Part shown: piece after piece, positions 44,808-54,151 of the stretch
Layout of the letters: every line of letters begins with the position of its first letter
Position numbering within the stretch: position 1 is the first letter of the stretch
DNA from: Croceivirga sp.
Lineage (GTDB): Bacteria; Bacteroidota; Bacteroidia; Flavobacteriales; Flavobacteriaceae
Length of the DNA: 64,000 nt
Assembly (NCBI GenBank): GCA_028284285.1
Contig: JANQSA010000032.1
Location: 265,025-329,024, forward strand
Direction: 5' to 3'
Notes under the pieces: generated by a model
What the model saw: only the letters and a program-made list of their open reading frames with translations
Databases searched by the model: none
Told to the model about the DNA's origin: nothing
Program-made: the position numbers and the translations under genes

Positions 44808-46366
44808 TGCGTTCAATTTGCTTTGTTATTATATTGGTGTTGTCGGTGCTTTCCTGTAAGAAAAAAAGCAATGATCAAGCGTCTGTTTTAGCAACAAATC
44901 CTCCCAATATCATTCTTATTCTTGCAGACGATTTGGGCTTTAGCGACCTGGGATGTTATGGCAGCAGTATTGACACTCCTGTCCTGGATAGTCTGGCATC
45001 AACCGGAATCCGGTTTACGCAATTTTACAATACTTCAAAATGTTTTCCTTCGCGCGCAGCCTTGCTAACAGGATTGTATGCACAGCAGGTAGGTGCGGGA
45101 AGTACCTGGAAGAATTCCTGGCAAAACAGCACCACTATTGCCAGGCAACTAAAAGCCAAAGGCTACACCACCCTAATGAGCGGGAAACATCATGGCGTAG
45201 ACATTCCTACGGATACCATATTAGGATTTGACCGCTATTACGGATTACTCAGCGGGGCAGCCAATCATTTTAACCCGGGAAATCAAAGGGAGGGAGAGAT
45301 CGCACCGGCCAGGAAGAGAATCCGGCCATGGTATATTGATGGAAAGCGTTATGAACCCTATACACCGCAGGATCCCGGCTTTTATTCAACCATTGCGTTT
45401 ACCGATGCTGCGATAACCTGGTTAAAAGAAGACAGTAAAACGCCTTTCTTCTTGTATCTAAGCTACACCGCTCCGCATGACCCCTTAATGGCGTTCCCTG
45501 AGGATATCGTCAAGTACAGAGGTAAATACAAAGATGGGTACGAGGCCGAACGCCAGCGGCGCTTTACCAAACAAAAGGAATTGGGCATCATTCCGGCAGA
45601 TTTTAAAATGGCAGCGCCTACCTATCAGGACTGGGATAAACTTTCAGAACAAGAAAAAGATGATGAAGACCTAAAAATGGCAATTTATTCCGCCATGGTA
45701 GACCGTATGGATACCGAAATAGGGCGTGTGATGCATCTGTTAAGAGCTCAAAACCGACTGGAGAATACTATTGTACTATTTGTATCCGACAATGGTTCCA
45801 GTGCTGAAACCGTGAATGTACAGGGCGATGGCAAAGTGGGTAGTATGGGTAATTGGACCATGCTGGGACACAGCTGGGCCAACGTAAACAATACCCCGTT
45901 TCGACTGTATAAAAATTATAGCTATGAGGGCGGTATTAAAACACCTGCAATTGTGAGTTGGGCAAAAATGAACCGGAAAAATGAGATTAATACTCAGCTG
46001 TACGCTCACTTTATAGATGTTTTTCCCACGCTGTTATCGCTGGCAGGGTATTCGTATGAAGTACCGGAAGGGGTATATGATGCCGAAGGCATTTCGCTGG
46101 TTGGGAATAGGAGCCAGGGACAAGATACATTGGTAAGTATCCTGGAGGAATCGTCAGACCGCCCGCTGTTTTTTCAATGGAAGGATGGTGCCGCGGTGAG
46201 GGAGGGGGATTGGAAACTGGTAAGGGATGGCAAAGAATGGGAGCTATATCATCTGGGGAATGACCCTGGGGAAACCACTGACCTCAGTGATGTTCAGGAA
46301 GACAAAGCCCTGGCCTTACAACAAAAGTTTGAGCAATGGCAGGGACGCGTAGGGGCAAATAATTAA
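44804..46366 (+). CDS. Sulfatase (S1 family), lipoprotein
   Basis: A 520-residue formylglycine sulfatase. The lipoprotein signal is VLSVLSC. The first metal motif [19 protein letters not shown] and the signature [12 protein letters not shown] (Cys80, converted to formylglycine by an anaerobic or FGE-type maturase) are intact. [15 protein letters not shown] and FVSDNGSS supply further metal and sulfate ligands. It should remove sulfate esters from the uronate polysaccharide in the periplasm or at the cell surface. Its start overlaps the stop of the GH2 gene (ATGA). The maturase is not in this window. Confidence 0.94.
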   Translation: MMRSICFVIILVLSVLSCKKKSNDQASVLATNPPNIILILADDLGFSDLGCYGSSIDTPVLDSLASTGIRFTQFYNTSKCFPSRAALLTGLYAQQVGAGSTWKNSWQNSTTIARQLKAKGYTTLMSGKHHGVDIPTDTILGFDRYYGLLSGAANHFNPGNQREGEIAPARKRIRPWYIDGKRYEPYTPQDPGFYSTIAFTDAAITWLKEDSKTPFFLYLSYTAPHDPLMAFPEDIVKYRGKYKDGYEAERQRRFTKQKELGIIPADFKMAAPTYQDWDKLSEQEKDDEDLKMAIYSAMVDRMDTEIGRVMHLLRAQNRLENTIVLFVSDNGSSAETVNVQGDGKVGSMGNWTMLGHSWANVNNTPFRLYKNYSYEGGIKTPAIVSWAKMNRKNEINTQLYAHFIDVFPTLLSLAGYSYEVPEGVYDAEGISLVGNRSQGQDTLVSILEESSDRPLFFQWKDGAAVREGDWKLVRDGKEWELYHLGNDPGETTDLSDVQEDKALALQQKFEQWQGRVGANN

Positions 46367-46403
46367 CATCCATTCATTGGATAAGGCAAAAAATACGATA
46401 AAA

Positions 46404-48305
46404 ATGAACAACCTTTCTAAATACATCATCACGGTTTGCCTCATTAGCTGCGGCTCGCTATTAGCACAAAACAAGAGCACACCGACTTTTAAGACCAAAG
46501 CGGAGACGGCGTATTTTTCTACCCTGGAAGTACTGTCAGAAGCCTTGCTCAAACAACAAAACATCGACAAGAAAAGCGAGGAATACGGTGGTTTGTTGGA
46601 TCCTGAGAACGCTATTTATTATACCCGTGCTGCAGAAGCTTTGTATCCTTTTACGGTGATGTATCGCTACACGAAAGACAGGACATACTTAAAAGCAGCT
46701 ATACATTTGGGCAATTGGCTCATCACCAAGCAGGAACCAACGGGTGAATGGATCGAAAACCCCTGGAGTTGGACCGGTACTACTGCCGACCAACTGTTGA
46801 TGATGGCGGCAGCCTACCCGGAATTGAAATCGCACTTGAGCAAAAAAGAACGTAACACCTGGGAACAATCCATGTACGATGCCGGAATTTACCTCGTGCG
46901 TAACATGGAACCTGACTTTGCCAGTATCAATTACGTACCGACCACGGCAGGAACCATGGCGATGCTTTGGCAAAATGTGCATCAGGATGAGGTGTTCCAA
47001 CAAAAGGCAAAAGAATTAGCCTGGCAGACCATTGCCAAGATGGACGATGACCAGTTTATCCATGGGGAAGCCGCCAGGGTGCATGGTGTAAAATATGGGG
47101 TGGATTTGAGCTACCAGATGGATATGTCGTTGTGGGGATTAACCCTTTATGCCAGGATCACAGGTGATAAAGCGGTGGAAGATTACGTGCGAAAATCATT
47201 GGCCCATGTCCTGCACTTTGTCTATCCCAACGGCATCATTGATGGTTCCTGGGGAGCGCGTTCTTATAAGTGGACAGGCTATGGTACCAAAACAGCAGAT
47301 GGTTCACAGATTTTATTCAGTTTGTTTGCTGATGAAAATTCGGCTTACCAAACGGCTGCGTTACGTAATTTGGACTACCTGCAAACCGCTATAAAAGACG
47401 GTTTGGTAGGGTATGGGCGCGATGTCTGGGCGTTTGGCAGCAAAACCGGAAAGCCCAATTTGTATCCCACTTTTGCACGGGCCAAGAATTTGGCTTTGGC
47501 ACTATCCTTTGGAAAGCACCAGGCAGGTGATACGAAACCCATCCCTGCGGATAAGGGCGATTGGGTAAAAGAGTTTCCGACCCTGCAAGTGGCAACCGTG
47601 CGAAAAGGCCCTTGGATGGCCACGGTTTCAAGCTATGATTATCATGACTATACCAGTTGGGGAAAAGACAAGTACAGACATTTTCCTCGGGGCGGCGCGA
47701 TGCTGAATGTATGGGCAGAAGGTTTTGGGATGTTGCACGCTGCTTCACAAGTCAAATATGAACGCGGTGAGATCATTCACATGCCACCCATTACCGATAG
47801 TATTGCTTCTTTAACACCGCGAATTGAATTTAGAAACGCCAACGGCTATTTTACCAATCTGTACGATGTGAAGTCGCACCTGCAGCTTGAAGAAGGTGAA
47901 AACATCGTAAAAATTACGACCAATGGCGAATTAAGTGATGAACAGTTTTTACCAGGGGGAGTGGCTTACCGATACGATTATCACATGACTAAAAACAGCT
48001 TAAAGAAAATCGTAACCCTTCGCTATCACGACCGCAAACCTGATGTCGCCATCGTAGAACCCATTGTTTTGAGTGAAGCCGTTGCGATAAAAAAGCAGTC
48101 TGACACCGAAGTTCAAATCACTTCGCCCAAAAAAACTATTACCCTAACAGTGGAAGCTGAAAATGCTGAGTTAGTTGTTGGCGAAGATGCCGAACGCTTT
48201 TGGTTTCCGTTTCCCGGTTTAAAGGCGTATCCCGTAAAGATCAAGATAAAAACACCAAAAGATGGTTTTCAGGAGCAGGTAACATTAACCTATGAAATCG
48301 ATTAA
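46404..48305 (+). CDS. Secreted toroid plus beta-sandwich protein, candidate polysaccharide lyase or hydrolase of unassigned family
   Basis: The ATG at 46404 gives 633 residues with a signal peptide (MNNLSKYIITVCLISCGSLL, ending AQ); nine codons upstream are also open. Residues about 40-380 form an alpha/alpha toroid (YYTRAAEALYPFTVMYRYTK, SYQMDMSLWGLTLYARITGD), with a striking motif DGSWGARSYKWTGYG. Residues about 390-630 are strand-rich (LPGGVAYRYDYHMTKNSLKK, ITSPKKTITLTVEAE). Toroid plus beta-sandwich is the build of several lyases such as the PL8 and heparinase II groups, but I cannot place this protein in any of them. Last enzyme gene before the SLC13 transporter, it most likely acts on the same sulfated uronate polymer. 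Confidence 0.68.
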   Translation: MNNLSKYIITVCLISCGSLLAQNKSTPTFKTKAETAYFSTLEVLSEALLKQQNIDKKSEEYGGLLDPENAIYYTRAAEALYPFTVMYRYTKDRTYLKAAIHLGNWLITKQEPTGEWIENPWSWTGTTADQLLMMAAAYPELKSHLSKKERNTWEQSMYDAGIYLVRNMEPDFASINYVPTTAGTMAMLWQNVHQDEVFQQKAKELAWQTIAKMDDDQFIHGEAARVHGVKYGVDLSYQMDMSLWGLTLYARITGDKAVEDYVRKSLAHVLHFVYPNGIIDGSWGARSYKWTGYGTKTADGSQILFSLFADENSAYQTAALRNLDYLQTAIKDGLVGYGRDVWAFGSKTGKPNLYPTFARAKNLALALSFGKHQAGDTKPIPADKGDWVKEFPTLQVATVRKGPWMATVSSYDYHDYTSWGKDKYRHFPRGGAMLNVWAEGFGMLHAASQVKYERGEIIHMPPITDSIASLTPRIEFRNANGYFTNLYDVKSHLQLEEGENIVKITTNGELSDEQFLPGGVAYRYDYHMTKNSLKKIVTLRYHDRKPDVAIVEPIVLSEAVAIKKQSDTEVQITSPKKTITLTVEAENAELVVGEDAERFWFPFPGLKAYPVKIKIKTPKDGFQEQVTLTYEID

Positions 48306-48501
48306 TATATATCGTATGAAAATAAAAGATCACTGTGCCTGGGTGGGGAGCTGCCGGCTGGACAACTGTTGCCACAGGAGTGAATAGGATAGCCCATATC
48401 CAACCTATACCCATGAATGAAGGCGCTACCGATAGTAAAATCGGGTATCCAGGTTCCTGGTAAAGGGTATCCTGATTTAAAAATTCAATAAAAGCATTTC
48501 G
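48306..48501 (+). other. Gap with a possible gene remnant
   Basis: A frame from about 48346 to a stop near 48463 reads GWGAAGWTTVATGVNRI and ends KIGYPGSW without a start or any partner. It may be the end of a deleted gene; I do not recognise the family. Confidence 0.2.
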
Positions 48502-49992
48502 ATGAGACTTTCCACACCAAAATTGATTGGTTTGATCCTGGGACCTTTGCTATTCTTTATCACGTACTATTTTTTTGAACCCGTAGGTCTCAGCAAAGAG
48601 GGAAATGCCATACTGGCCAGTACGCTTTGGATTGCCACATGGTGGACATTGGAAGTGGTACCCATAGCCGTTACGGCCTTATTGCCTATCGTTTTGTTTC
48701 CATTGACAGGGGCTCTTGACCTTGTGACCACTACCCAAAGCTACGGTCATAAATACATCTTTCTTTTTATTGGAGGCTTTATTTTAGCGATAGCAATTGA
48801 AAAGTGGAACCTGCATCGTCGCATTGCCCTTCACATTATCAATAATATCGGAACAGACCTTACCAAAATTATTTTGGGTTTTATGGTCTCCACAGCGTTT
48901 CTGTCCATGTGGATATCCAATACGGCAACGGCTGTCATGATGTTGCCTATTGGTATGGCAATTGTACTTCAATTAAAGGACAACCCTGCCACAGAAGAGA
49001 ACGAGACGCTGATATTTGGTAAGGCACTGATGCTGGCGATAGGGTATGCTGCTTCTATTGGAGGAGTGGCCACTTTGATTGGAACGCCACCCAATCTTGT
49101 ATTAATTGGCATTCTTGAAAAAGCCTATGGGATAGAAATATCATTCATGGAATGGATGACATTTGGCTTGCCCATCTCAGTTCTGCTTTTGATCCTTTGC
49201 TGGATATATCTCACTCGGTTTGCTTTCAGCTTTAAACAGAAGGGTTTTCCGGGGGGTAAAAATGAAATTCGCAAATTGCTCAAAGGTCTGGGAAAAATAA
49301 CCTTTGAAGAACGCTCTGTGCTGGTAGTATTTGTGCTTGCCGCTGCTTGCTGGATGCTTAGGGATTATATGATCAAACCTTTTATTCCTGCCATAGACGA
49401 TAGTATTATTGCCATGTTTTTTGGGATTCTTCTTTTTATTCTCCCTTCGAAACAGCCAAAGGATAAACGTATTTTGAATTGGGAAGAAGCGGTAAAATTG
49501 CCCTGGGGTATTTTACTGCTCTACGGAGGAGGGCTGTCCCTCGCTGCCGGATTTACCGAAACGGGCCTGGCGGAGTGGATTGGAGCCCAGTTGCAAGGCC
49601 TTGAAGGCATATCGTTGTTACTATTGGTAGTGATTTTGGTATCGGCCGTCAACTTTTTAACGGAGGTCACCTCTAACCTGGCCACCATATCCATGCTTTT
49701 ACCGGTGATAGTGCCCATAGCAGTGATCTTTGATACCCACCCCTATGTATTGATGGTAGGGGTAACCGTGGCGGCCTCTTGCGCTTTTATGCTCCCCGTT
49801 GCCACACCACCCAATACCATCATTTTTGGATCCGGGTATCTCCGCATTCCCGATATGATGAGGGCAGGGGTATGGATGAACCTTATCTCCATCATCATAA
49901 TAGTAATTATGGTCTATTTTCTACTTCCTGTTTTATGGAATTTTGAAGTGTCAAAGTTTCCGGAGGATCTCATTAATGCCGTGTCAAAATAA
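48502..49992 (+). CDS. SLC13/DASS family sodium-coupled anion transporter
   Basis: A 496-residue inner-membrane protein with about eleven to twelve helices. Both SNT-type sodium-binding signatures of the divalent anion:sodium symporter family are visible: WISNTATAVMMLPIG (about residue 134) and EVTSNLATISMLLPV (about 394), each after a re-entrant hairpin. Members carry dicarboxylates such as succinate and citrate, or sulfate. In this operon, after two uronide hydrolases and a sulfatase, it could import sulfate or a uronate-derived acid; the sequence does not decide. It is the last gene of the plus-strand operon and ends at a MITE-like element. Confidence 0.9.
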   Translation: MRLSTPKLIGLILGPLLFFITYYFFEPVGLSKEGNAILASTLWIATWWTLEVVPIAVTALLPIVLFPLTGALDLVTTTQSYGHKYIFLFIGGFILAIAIEKWNLHRRIALHIINNIGTDLTKIILGFMVSTAFLSMWISNTATAVMMLPIGMAIVLQLKDNPATEENETLIFGKALMLAIGYAASIGGVATLIGTPPNLVLIGILEKAYGIEISFMEWMTFGLPISVLLLILCWIYLTRFAFSFKQKGFPGGKNEIRKLLKGLGKITFEERSVLVVFVLAAACWMLRDYMIKPFIPAIDDSIIAMFFGILLFILPSKQPKDKRILNWEEAVKLPWGILLLYGGGLSLAAGFTETGLAEWIGAQLQGLEGISLLLLVVILVSAVNFLTEVTSNLATISMLLPVIVPIAVIFDTHPYVLMVGVTVAASCAFMLPVATPPNTIIFGSGYLRIPDMMRAGVWMNLISIIIIVIMVYFLLPVLWNFEVSKFPEDLINAVSK

Positions 49993-50234
49993 CCCGTTGT
50001 GCATTTTGAATGTGAAATGACCAGGGGCTGTCAGCCCGCCTTGACCATCGGGCAGGTTCGAGTGATCCCGAGTGCTCGGGATCGTATCGAGAACCCATGT
50101 GAAGGATTAAACTCTTACCTGTCTGCATACCAAAGGCATGTAAACCAGCAGGTAGATTTTCGATACAAATTTTACGCATTTCAATTGTAAAATTTACTCA
50201 AAATGATGCGTTTATGCCAAAATGCACAACGGGT
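49992..50234. mobile_element. MITE-like element with perfect terminal inverted repeats
   Basis: A 243-bp non-coding element. Its ends ACCCGTTGTGCATTTTG (49992-50008) and CAAAATGCACAACGGGT (50218-50234) are perfect inverted repeats; counting one or two flanking bases the symmetry reaches 19 bp. TA stands on both sides (49990-49991 and 50235-50236), as for Tc1/mariner or IS630-type insertion. Inside is a 9-bp hairpin (50064-50072 with 50075-50083). The left 49 bp, plus internal blocks, recur at 63860. It begins at the stop of the SLC13 gene. Confidence 0.8.
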
Positions 50235-50289
50235 TAAAAACAATTGATGTCTATATGGAATGCCATAGGCACTTCAATGCTCAAAATAG

Positions 50290-51399
50290 CTACTTACCCT
50301 TTTTAGACTGCTCGGCACTTATTTGTTCTTTTTTGACGCCTTTGTGTCTGCGTTCGTTCAGCTTAGGATCTTCTCCCATCCAGGCCCACAATTTTATCAG
50401 CCCGTTTTGGTGAGCACTTACAAGGAAACTACCATCTTTATTGAAATCAATGTACTCCGCATGATCACCAGCCCAGATCTGCGCTGCAGTACGTATCTGG
50501 TCATGTTTATGGCCAATTATGTCGTTGATTCTGTAAATAAATATATAAGGCGAATGTCCCGTAAAAGCAATGTAGTTTCCATTAGGGTGAAAGGTTATCG
50601 TCTCAATCTTTCGACCCATATGGGCAAAAGATTTTTTTACTTTTCTTTTCTCCCAGTTAATCAGATGCACAGTGCCCCAGATGGGCTTGTTTTGTGCGGC
50701 TATGATCCATTTTCCATCATCGGAAAAGCCACCGGCTGTAAAAACGGCCTTAGGGTCTTCCGTAAAGAACTCCTTTTCCAACGCCCAGGTTGTGGTATTA
50801 TACACCTTAACACCAGCGTGTCCAAAGGCTGCCAGATAGTTGTCATCCTGGGAGAAGAAAAGCTCATTGATGGTACTTCCATAGTTAATATGCGCTATAT
50901 TTTTACGGGTTTTCATGTCAAAAACATCAATGAATCCCTGTTTGTTATCATTTGAATCGTAACTAAATTCCTCGCCTGTGGCTAAAAGCATGCCGTTATT
51001 GGACCAGGTGAGCCCGTCAACTCCCTGATTATGGGATAAGGTTTCAACCGCTTTACCTGTTTCAGCTTCGTAAATTGTGGTCTTAAAATCCTCACTACAG
51101 GCCGCTACGTATTTGTTGTCGCTGCTCCAGCCGGCCCGCTCAATCTCCGCAGGATGATAGGCCCGCCATAGCTCCTTACCATCGCTGGTACGCCACATCA
51201 CCACACTATAGTCAAATTTTGTACCGCTGATGATGTATTTGCCATCCGGCGAGAATTCTGCACTTTCCACGGAGCCGGGTTCACCCAGGGCATCGGCCAC
51301 ACGGGACCAAACGGGCTCTAATCGTAACTGGTGGTCTAAAAAAGGTTGTTGGGCAAATGTTGTTGCCGAAACGAATAAAAGAAAAATGGTCTTCTTCAT
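50290..51399 (-). CDS. Secreted WD40-repeat protein
   Basis: A 369-residue protein with a signal peptide (MKKTIFLLFVSATTFAQ). At least five WD40-type blades are readable (SAEFSPDGKYIISGTKFDYS, GLTWSNNGMLLATGEEFSYD, TITFHPNGNYIAFTGHSPYI, YIDFNKDGSFLVSAHQNGLI), so it should fold as a beta-propeller. The polar, lysine-rich C-terminus follows. It has no enzyme signature; periplasmic propellers of this kind serve as binding or scaffold proteins. It is the last gene of the minus-strand run that starts at uxaA, which is the only hint of a role in uronate use. Confidence 0.83.
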   Translation of the reverse strand: MKKTIFLLFVSATTFAQQPFLDHQLRLEPVWSRVADALGEPGSVESAEFSPDGKYIISGTKFDYSVVMWRTSDGKELWRAYHPAEIERAGWSSDNKYVAACSEDFKTTIYEAETGKAVETLSHNQGVDGLTWSNNGMLLATGEEFSYDSNDNKQGFIDVFDMKTRKNIAHINYGSTINELFFSQDDNYLAAFGHAGVKVYNTTTWALEKEFFTEDPKAVFTAGGFSDDGKWIIAAQNKPIWGTVHLINWEKRKVKKSFAHMGRKIETITFHPNGNYIAFTGHSPYIFIYRINDIIGHKHDQIRTAAQIWAGDHAEYIDFNKDGSFLVSAHQNGLIKLWAWMGEDPKLNERRHKGVKKEQISAEQSKKGK

Positions 51400-51498
51400 G
51401 ATTAAATTGAGTTATGGTGTTCTTCTAAAACTGTTCTATGTTCTTTTACAATATTTTGATCATCTTCCGGATGCACTACATTTTTATTTTACTCCGGG

Positions 51499-51702
51499 TC
51501 AAGTGGTGGCCAGGTGACCACCTACCCAAAGTGTTCTGATTTCAATGTCCCTGATTTTGATATGCTGCAAGGCGTCTTTTGTGCTGCTTCTAAGCCTGGG
51601 TAGTACCTGGTTGAGTTTCTGTTCTCCGGCAGTGGCAGGTGCGACAGTCATTGCTCCGGCAGCCATCAGCGTATTTCTTAAAAAATTCCTTCTCATATTC
51701 AT
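51499..51702 (-). pseudogene. Truncated N-terminus of a Tat-exported enolase-superfamily protein
   Basis: A 67-residue frame starts MNMRRNFLRNTLMAAGAMTV, a good twin-arginine signal (RRNFLRN). It goes on to HIKIRDIEIRTLWVGG and a TGA stop. IKIRDIEIRTL resembles the first strand of the capping domain in mandelate-racemase-type proteins, as in the gene at 37505 (FVIRDIDTFML). The rest of such a gene is missing, and about 100 non-coding bases follow. I infer a deletion remnant; a genuine small exported protein is less likely. Confidence 0.55.
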
Positions 51703-51704
51703 GA

Positions 51705-52310
51705 TTAGATCACTTTAAAATCCAGTAAACAGGATTGATTAATATAGCCGTTGCAGACATCTCCATGCACTACAGGTCCGGGACTGGGTGGCGCACCGGT
51801 CATAATAAGGTCGCCAGGATGTAGGGTCATCCATCGGGAGGCAAATTGAATAATATGTGGAATCGGGATTTTTAAGTCCCTGGTGTTCCCTGCTTCGGCA
51901 ACCGTGCCGTTGATTTCAAAACGCAAGTCCAATTCTTCAGGATTGCCGAAATGGTTCCGGGGATAAAAGTCGGAGAGCATCGTCGCCTGGTCAAACCCTT
52001 TGGCAATTGCCCAGGACCATCCTTTCGATTTATAATCATTTTGAACATCTTTTGCCGTCCAGTCCATCCCCAGCGCAATTTCATTGTAGGCTTCATCCGC
52101 TTCTTCCAAAGATGCATTCTTTAGTTTTTGCGAAAGCCTGACCACAAGCTCCATTTCATGCCAAACCTCGTTTGAAAATTCAGGATAGCGAAACGTATTG
52201 CCTTTGTGCAGGGACGAACCTGCTTTCACAAACAGGTTCTGCCACTCCGGAATACACTGCCTGGCCTCGCCAGGGTTTAAAAAATTTGCTGCAATACCTA
52301 GAATTTTCAT
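51705..52310 (-). CDS. Fumarylacetoacetate-hydrolase (FAH) family protein
   Basis: A 201-residue cytoplasmic protein of the short FAH type. Metal ligands of the family are visible in WHEMELVVRL (ExE) and the aspartate of LGMDWTAKD. Other family blocks are KGFDQATMLSDFYP and HPGDLIMTGAPPSPGPV. FAH proteins hydrolyse or decarboxylate 2,4-diketo acids, including sugar-acid products such as 2,4-diketo-3-deoxy acids. The gene lies 2 bp from the sulfatase gene upstream and directly precedes the enolase remnant, a pairing typical of sugar-acid pathways. The exact substrate is unknown. Confidence 0.88.
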   Translation of the reverse strand: MKILGIAANFLNPGEARQCIPEWQNLFVKAGSSLHKGNTFRYPEFSNEVWHEMELVVRLSQKLKNASLEEADEAYNEIALGMDWTAKDVQNDYKSKGWSWAIAKGFDQATMLSDFYPRNHFGNPEELDLRFEINGTVAEAGNTRDLKIPIPHIIQFASRWMTLHPGDLIMTGAPPSPGPVVHGDVCNGYINQSCLLDFKVI

Positions 52311-52312
52311 AC

Positions 52313-54151
52313 CTAAAATTGTGCTAATAAATAGTTAGCAATTCTGGCGTCGTAGGGGCGTTTGCGGCCTTCTTGTTGGGCACCTATCTCTTTCAGTTTT
52401 TCCTTCAACTCTTTTGGCACTGCTGAAAACCTGCTTATGGCATTTAAAGCCTGGACACGGTTCATCAATTTTTCATCGTTCAACATGTCATTTAGAAAAG
52501 CTATGGCATGATCTTGCTCATCATTCTGAAAGAGGACCTCTGCAAGTACCATCCCAATTTCTGGTCGCGCATCACCCATCCTTTTTTTTAAGGTTATTGT
52601 TTCCTTAGCGGAAAGGGGGTTGACATTCAGGAATCCCTGTGCTGCCCAGAATTGAATAACGGTATTATCCGATGCCAAAGCCTCTAAAAACGCTTCTCTG
52701 TGTGTATTAGGGGTAGTATTGACCTTTTCCACCAGGGCCATAATGGTTGTAATCGGGTAATCTTCAGACTGGGAATAGCTGTAAGCATGGCCTGTTTCGT
52801 CGGCATCTTGCAGCATCAGCTCTGGAATGAAGCCGGTATCCCCGATATCAAGTTGCCACTGCGTCAAAGCCTGTGAGAGTTGTCCTTTTACTTTGGAAAA
52901 TTGGGTATCTGAAACCAGATTATTGATTTGATATTGGTCATTTTCAATATCATATAGTTCTTCGTAGGGTCTGGCCTCAAAAAAGGCCGACTGTGCCGCA
53001 TTGGTTTTCCCTGCTAAAAATGCGTCATGCCAACTGCGCATGCCGGGGGCTTTCCACAATGTTTGAATATGCGTCCCATAGGGTTGCTTCGGGAAATAAT
53101 TGCGTGTGTAGCGGTACTTTCCATCGGTTACCGTGCGTACCATATTCATACTTTCATCCATACGCCCGGCAAAACCGAATACAAGGTCTTGGTGATCATC
53201 GGGTTGTAAAAACGGCTTCCCCTGAAATTGTTTGGGAATCTCAATATTGGCTATTTGCATCAAGGTTGGGGGAAAATCGATAAAGCTTAACGGACGATTT
53301 ACCCGCTGACCAGACTCATAAGCAGTAAGATGCCGGTACTTTTCCGGGATACGAACGATAAGCGGCACTTGTAATCCTTGTTGAGTGGCAAAACGTTTGG
53401 TTCCTGCAATAGGGCCACCATGATCGGCGTAATAGAATACAATGGTTTCGTCGGCAAGGCCTTCTTTTTCAAGTTCGTTGAGTATTTCACCGATTTGCAT
53501 GTCCAAATCCTGCATACGGTCATAGTACACCGCATAGTCCTTGCGCATTTCCGGAGTGTCGGGATGATACGGATAGAGTTTCACCCTTTCGGTGGGGGTC
53601 TTCGGGATGCTATCGAAATGCAATCGGCTTTCATGCGAAATGGTCAAATTTTGAATATGAAAAAACGGCTGACCTTTTTTTCGGCTTTTGTAAGTGGCTG
53701 TTTTGCTGCTTTCGTCCCAGGCCTGGGGCCTATCGATGGTGTTATAATCTTTTTTGACGTTGTTTGTGGTGTAATACCCGGCCTTACGTAAAAATTCAGG
53801 ATAAAACCGGATGCTATCCGGAATACTGTAGGTGCTTCGCATGTGCTGGGTACCAAGGCCGTTGGCGTACATCCCTGTAATGAGTGTACAACGGGATGGG
53901 GCACAGACCGGGGCGTTGCTATAGGCATTGGTAAACAAAATGCCGTTCGCTGCCAACTTATCCAGATTTGGTGTTTGTGCAAGAGAATCGCAGTAAGCAC
54001 CGATCCATGGACTGTTATCCTCTGAGACGATCCAAAGAATGTTGGGTTTTTGATCCCGTTCAACAGCTTTATCATGTTTTTGCTTACAGGCTGTAAAAAG
54101 AACAAGTACTACAACTGAAATGCCTATGTCTGTGATTTTCACTTTTATCAT
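52313..54151 (-). CDS. Sulfatase (S1 family) with C-terminal helical extension
   Basis: A 612-residue protein with a signal or lipoprotein N-terminus (VVLVLFTAC). The first metal motif is PNILWIVSEDNSPWIGAYCD, and the signature VCAPSRCTLITG has Cys83 as the formylglycine precursor; VFYYADHGGPIAG supplies the distal Asp-His ligands. The last 120 residues (HREAFLEALASDNTVIQFWA, NRVQALNAISRFSAVPKELK) look like HEAT-type helical repeats, an extension found in some heparan- and uronide-type sulfatases. It would desulfate the uronate polymer before or after depolymerisation. It is encoded in the uxaA-uxuB-uxuA unit, 187 bp after uxuA. Confidence 0.93.
   Translation of the reverse strand: MIKVKITDIGISVVVLVLFTACKQKHDKAVERDQKPNILWIVSEDNSPWIGAYCDSLAQTPNLDKLAANGILFTNAYSNAPVCAPSRCTLITGMYANGLGTQHMRSTYSIPDSIRFYPEFLRKAGYYTTNNVKKDYNTIDRPQAWDESSKTATYKSRKKGQPFFHIQNLTISHESRLHFDSIPKTPTERVKLYPYHPDTPEMRKDYAVYYDRMQDLDMQIGEILNELEKEGLADETIVFYYADHGGPIAGTKRFATQQGLQVPLIVRIPEKYRHLTAYESGQRVNRPLSFIDFPPTLMQIANIEIPKQFQGKPFLQPDDHQDLVFGFAGRMDESMNMVRTVTDGKYRYTRNYFPKQPYGTHIQTLWKAPGMRSWHDAFLAGKTNAAQSAFFEARPYEELYDIENDQYQINNLVSDTQFSKVKGQLSQALTQWQLDIGDTGFIPELMLQDADETGHAYSYSQSEDYPITTIMALVEKVNTTPNTHREAFLEALASDNTVIQFWAAQGFLNVNPLSAKETITLKKRMGDARPEIGMVLAEVLFQNDEQDHAIAFLNDMLNDEKLMNRVQALNAISRFSAVPKELKEKLKEIGAQQEGRKRPYDARIANYLLAQF

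Noticed and set aside
49992..50234. CRISPR array or tandem repeat reading of the repeats near 50 kb
   Set aside because: There are no regular direct repeats with spacers; the ends are inverted repeats of a single element.
50323..50955. 210-codon open frame on the plus strand
   Set aside because: Antisense to the WD40 gene; no domain and no operon context.
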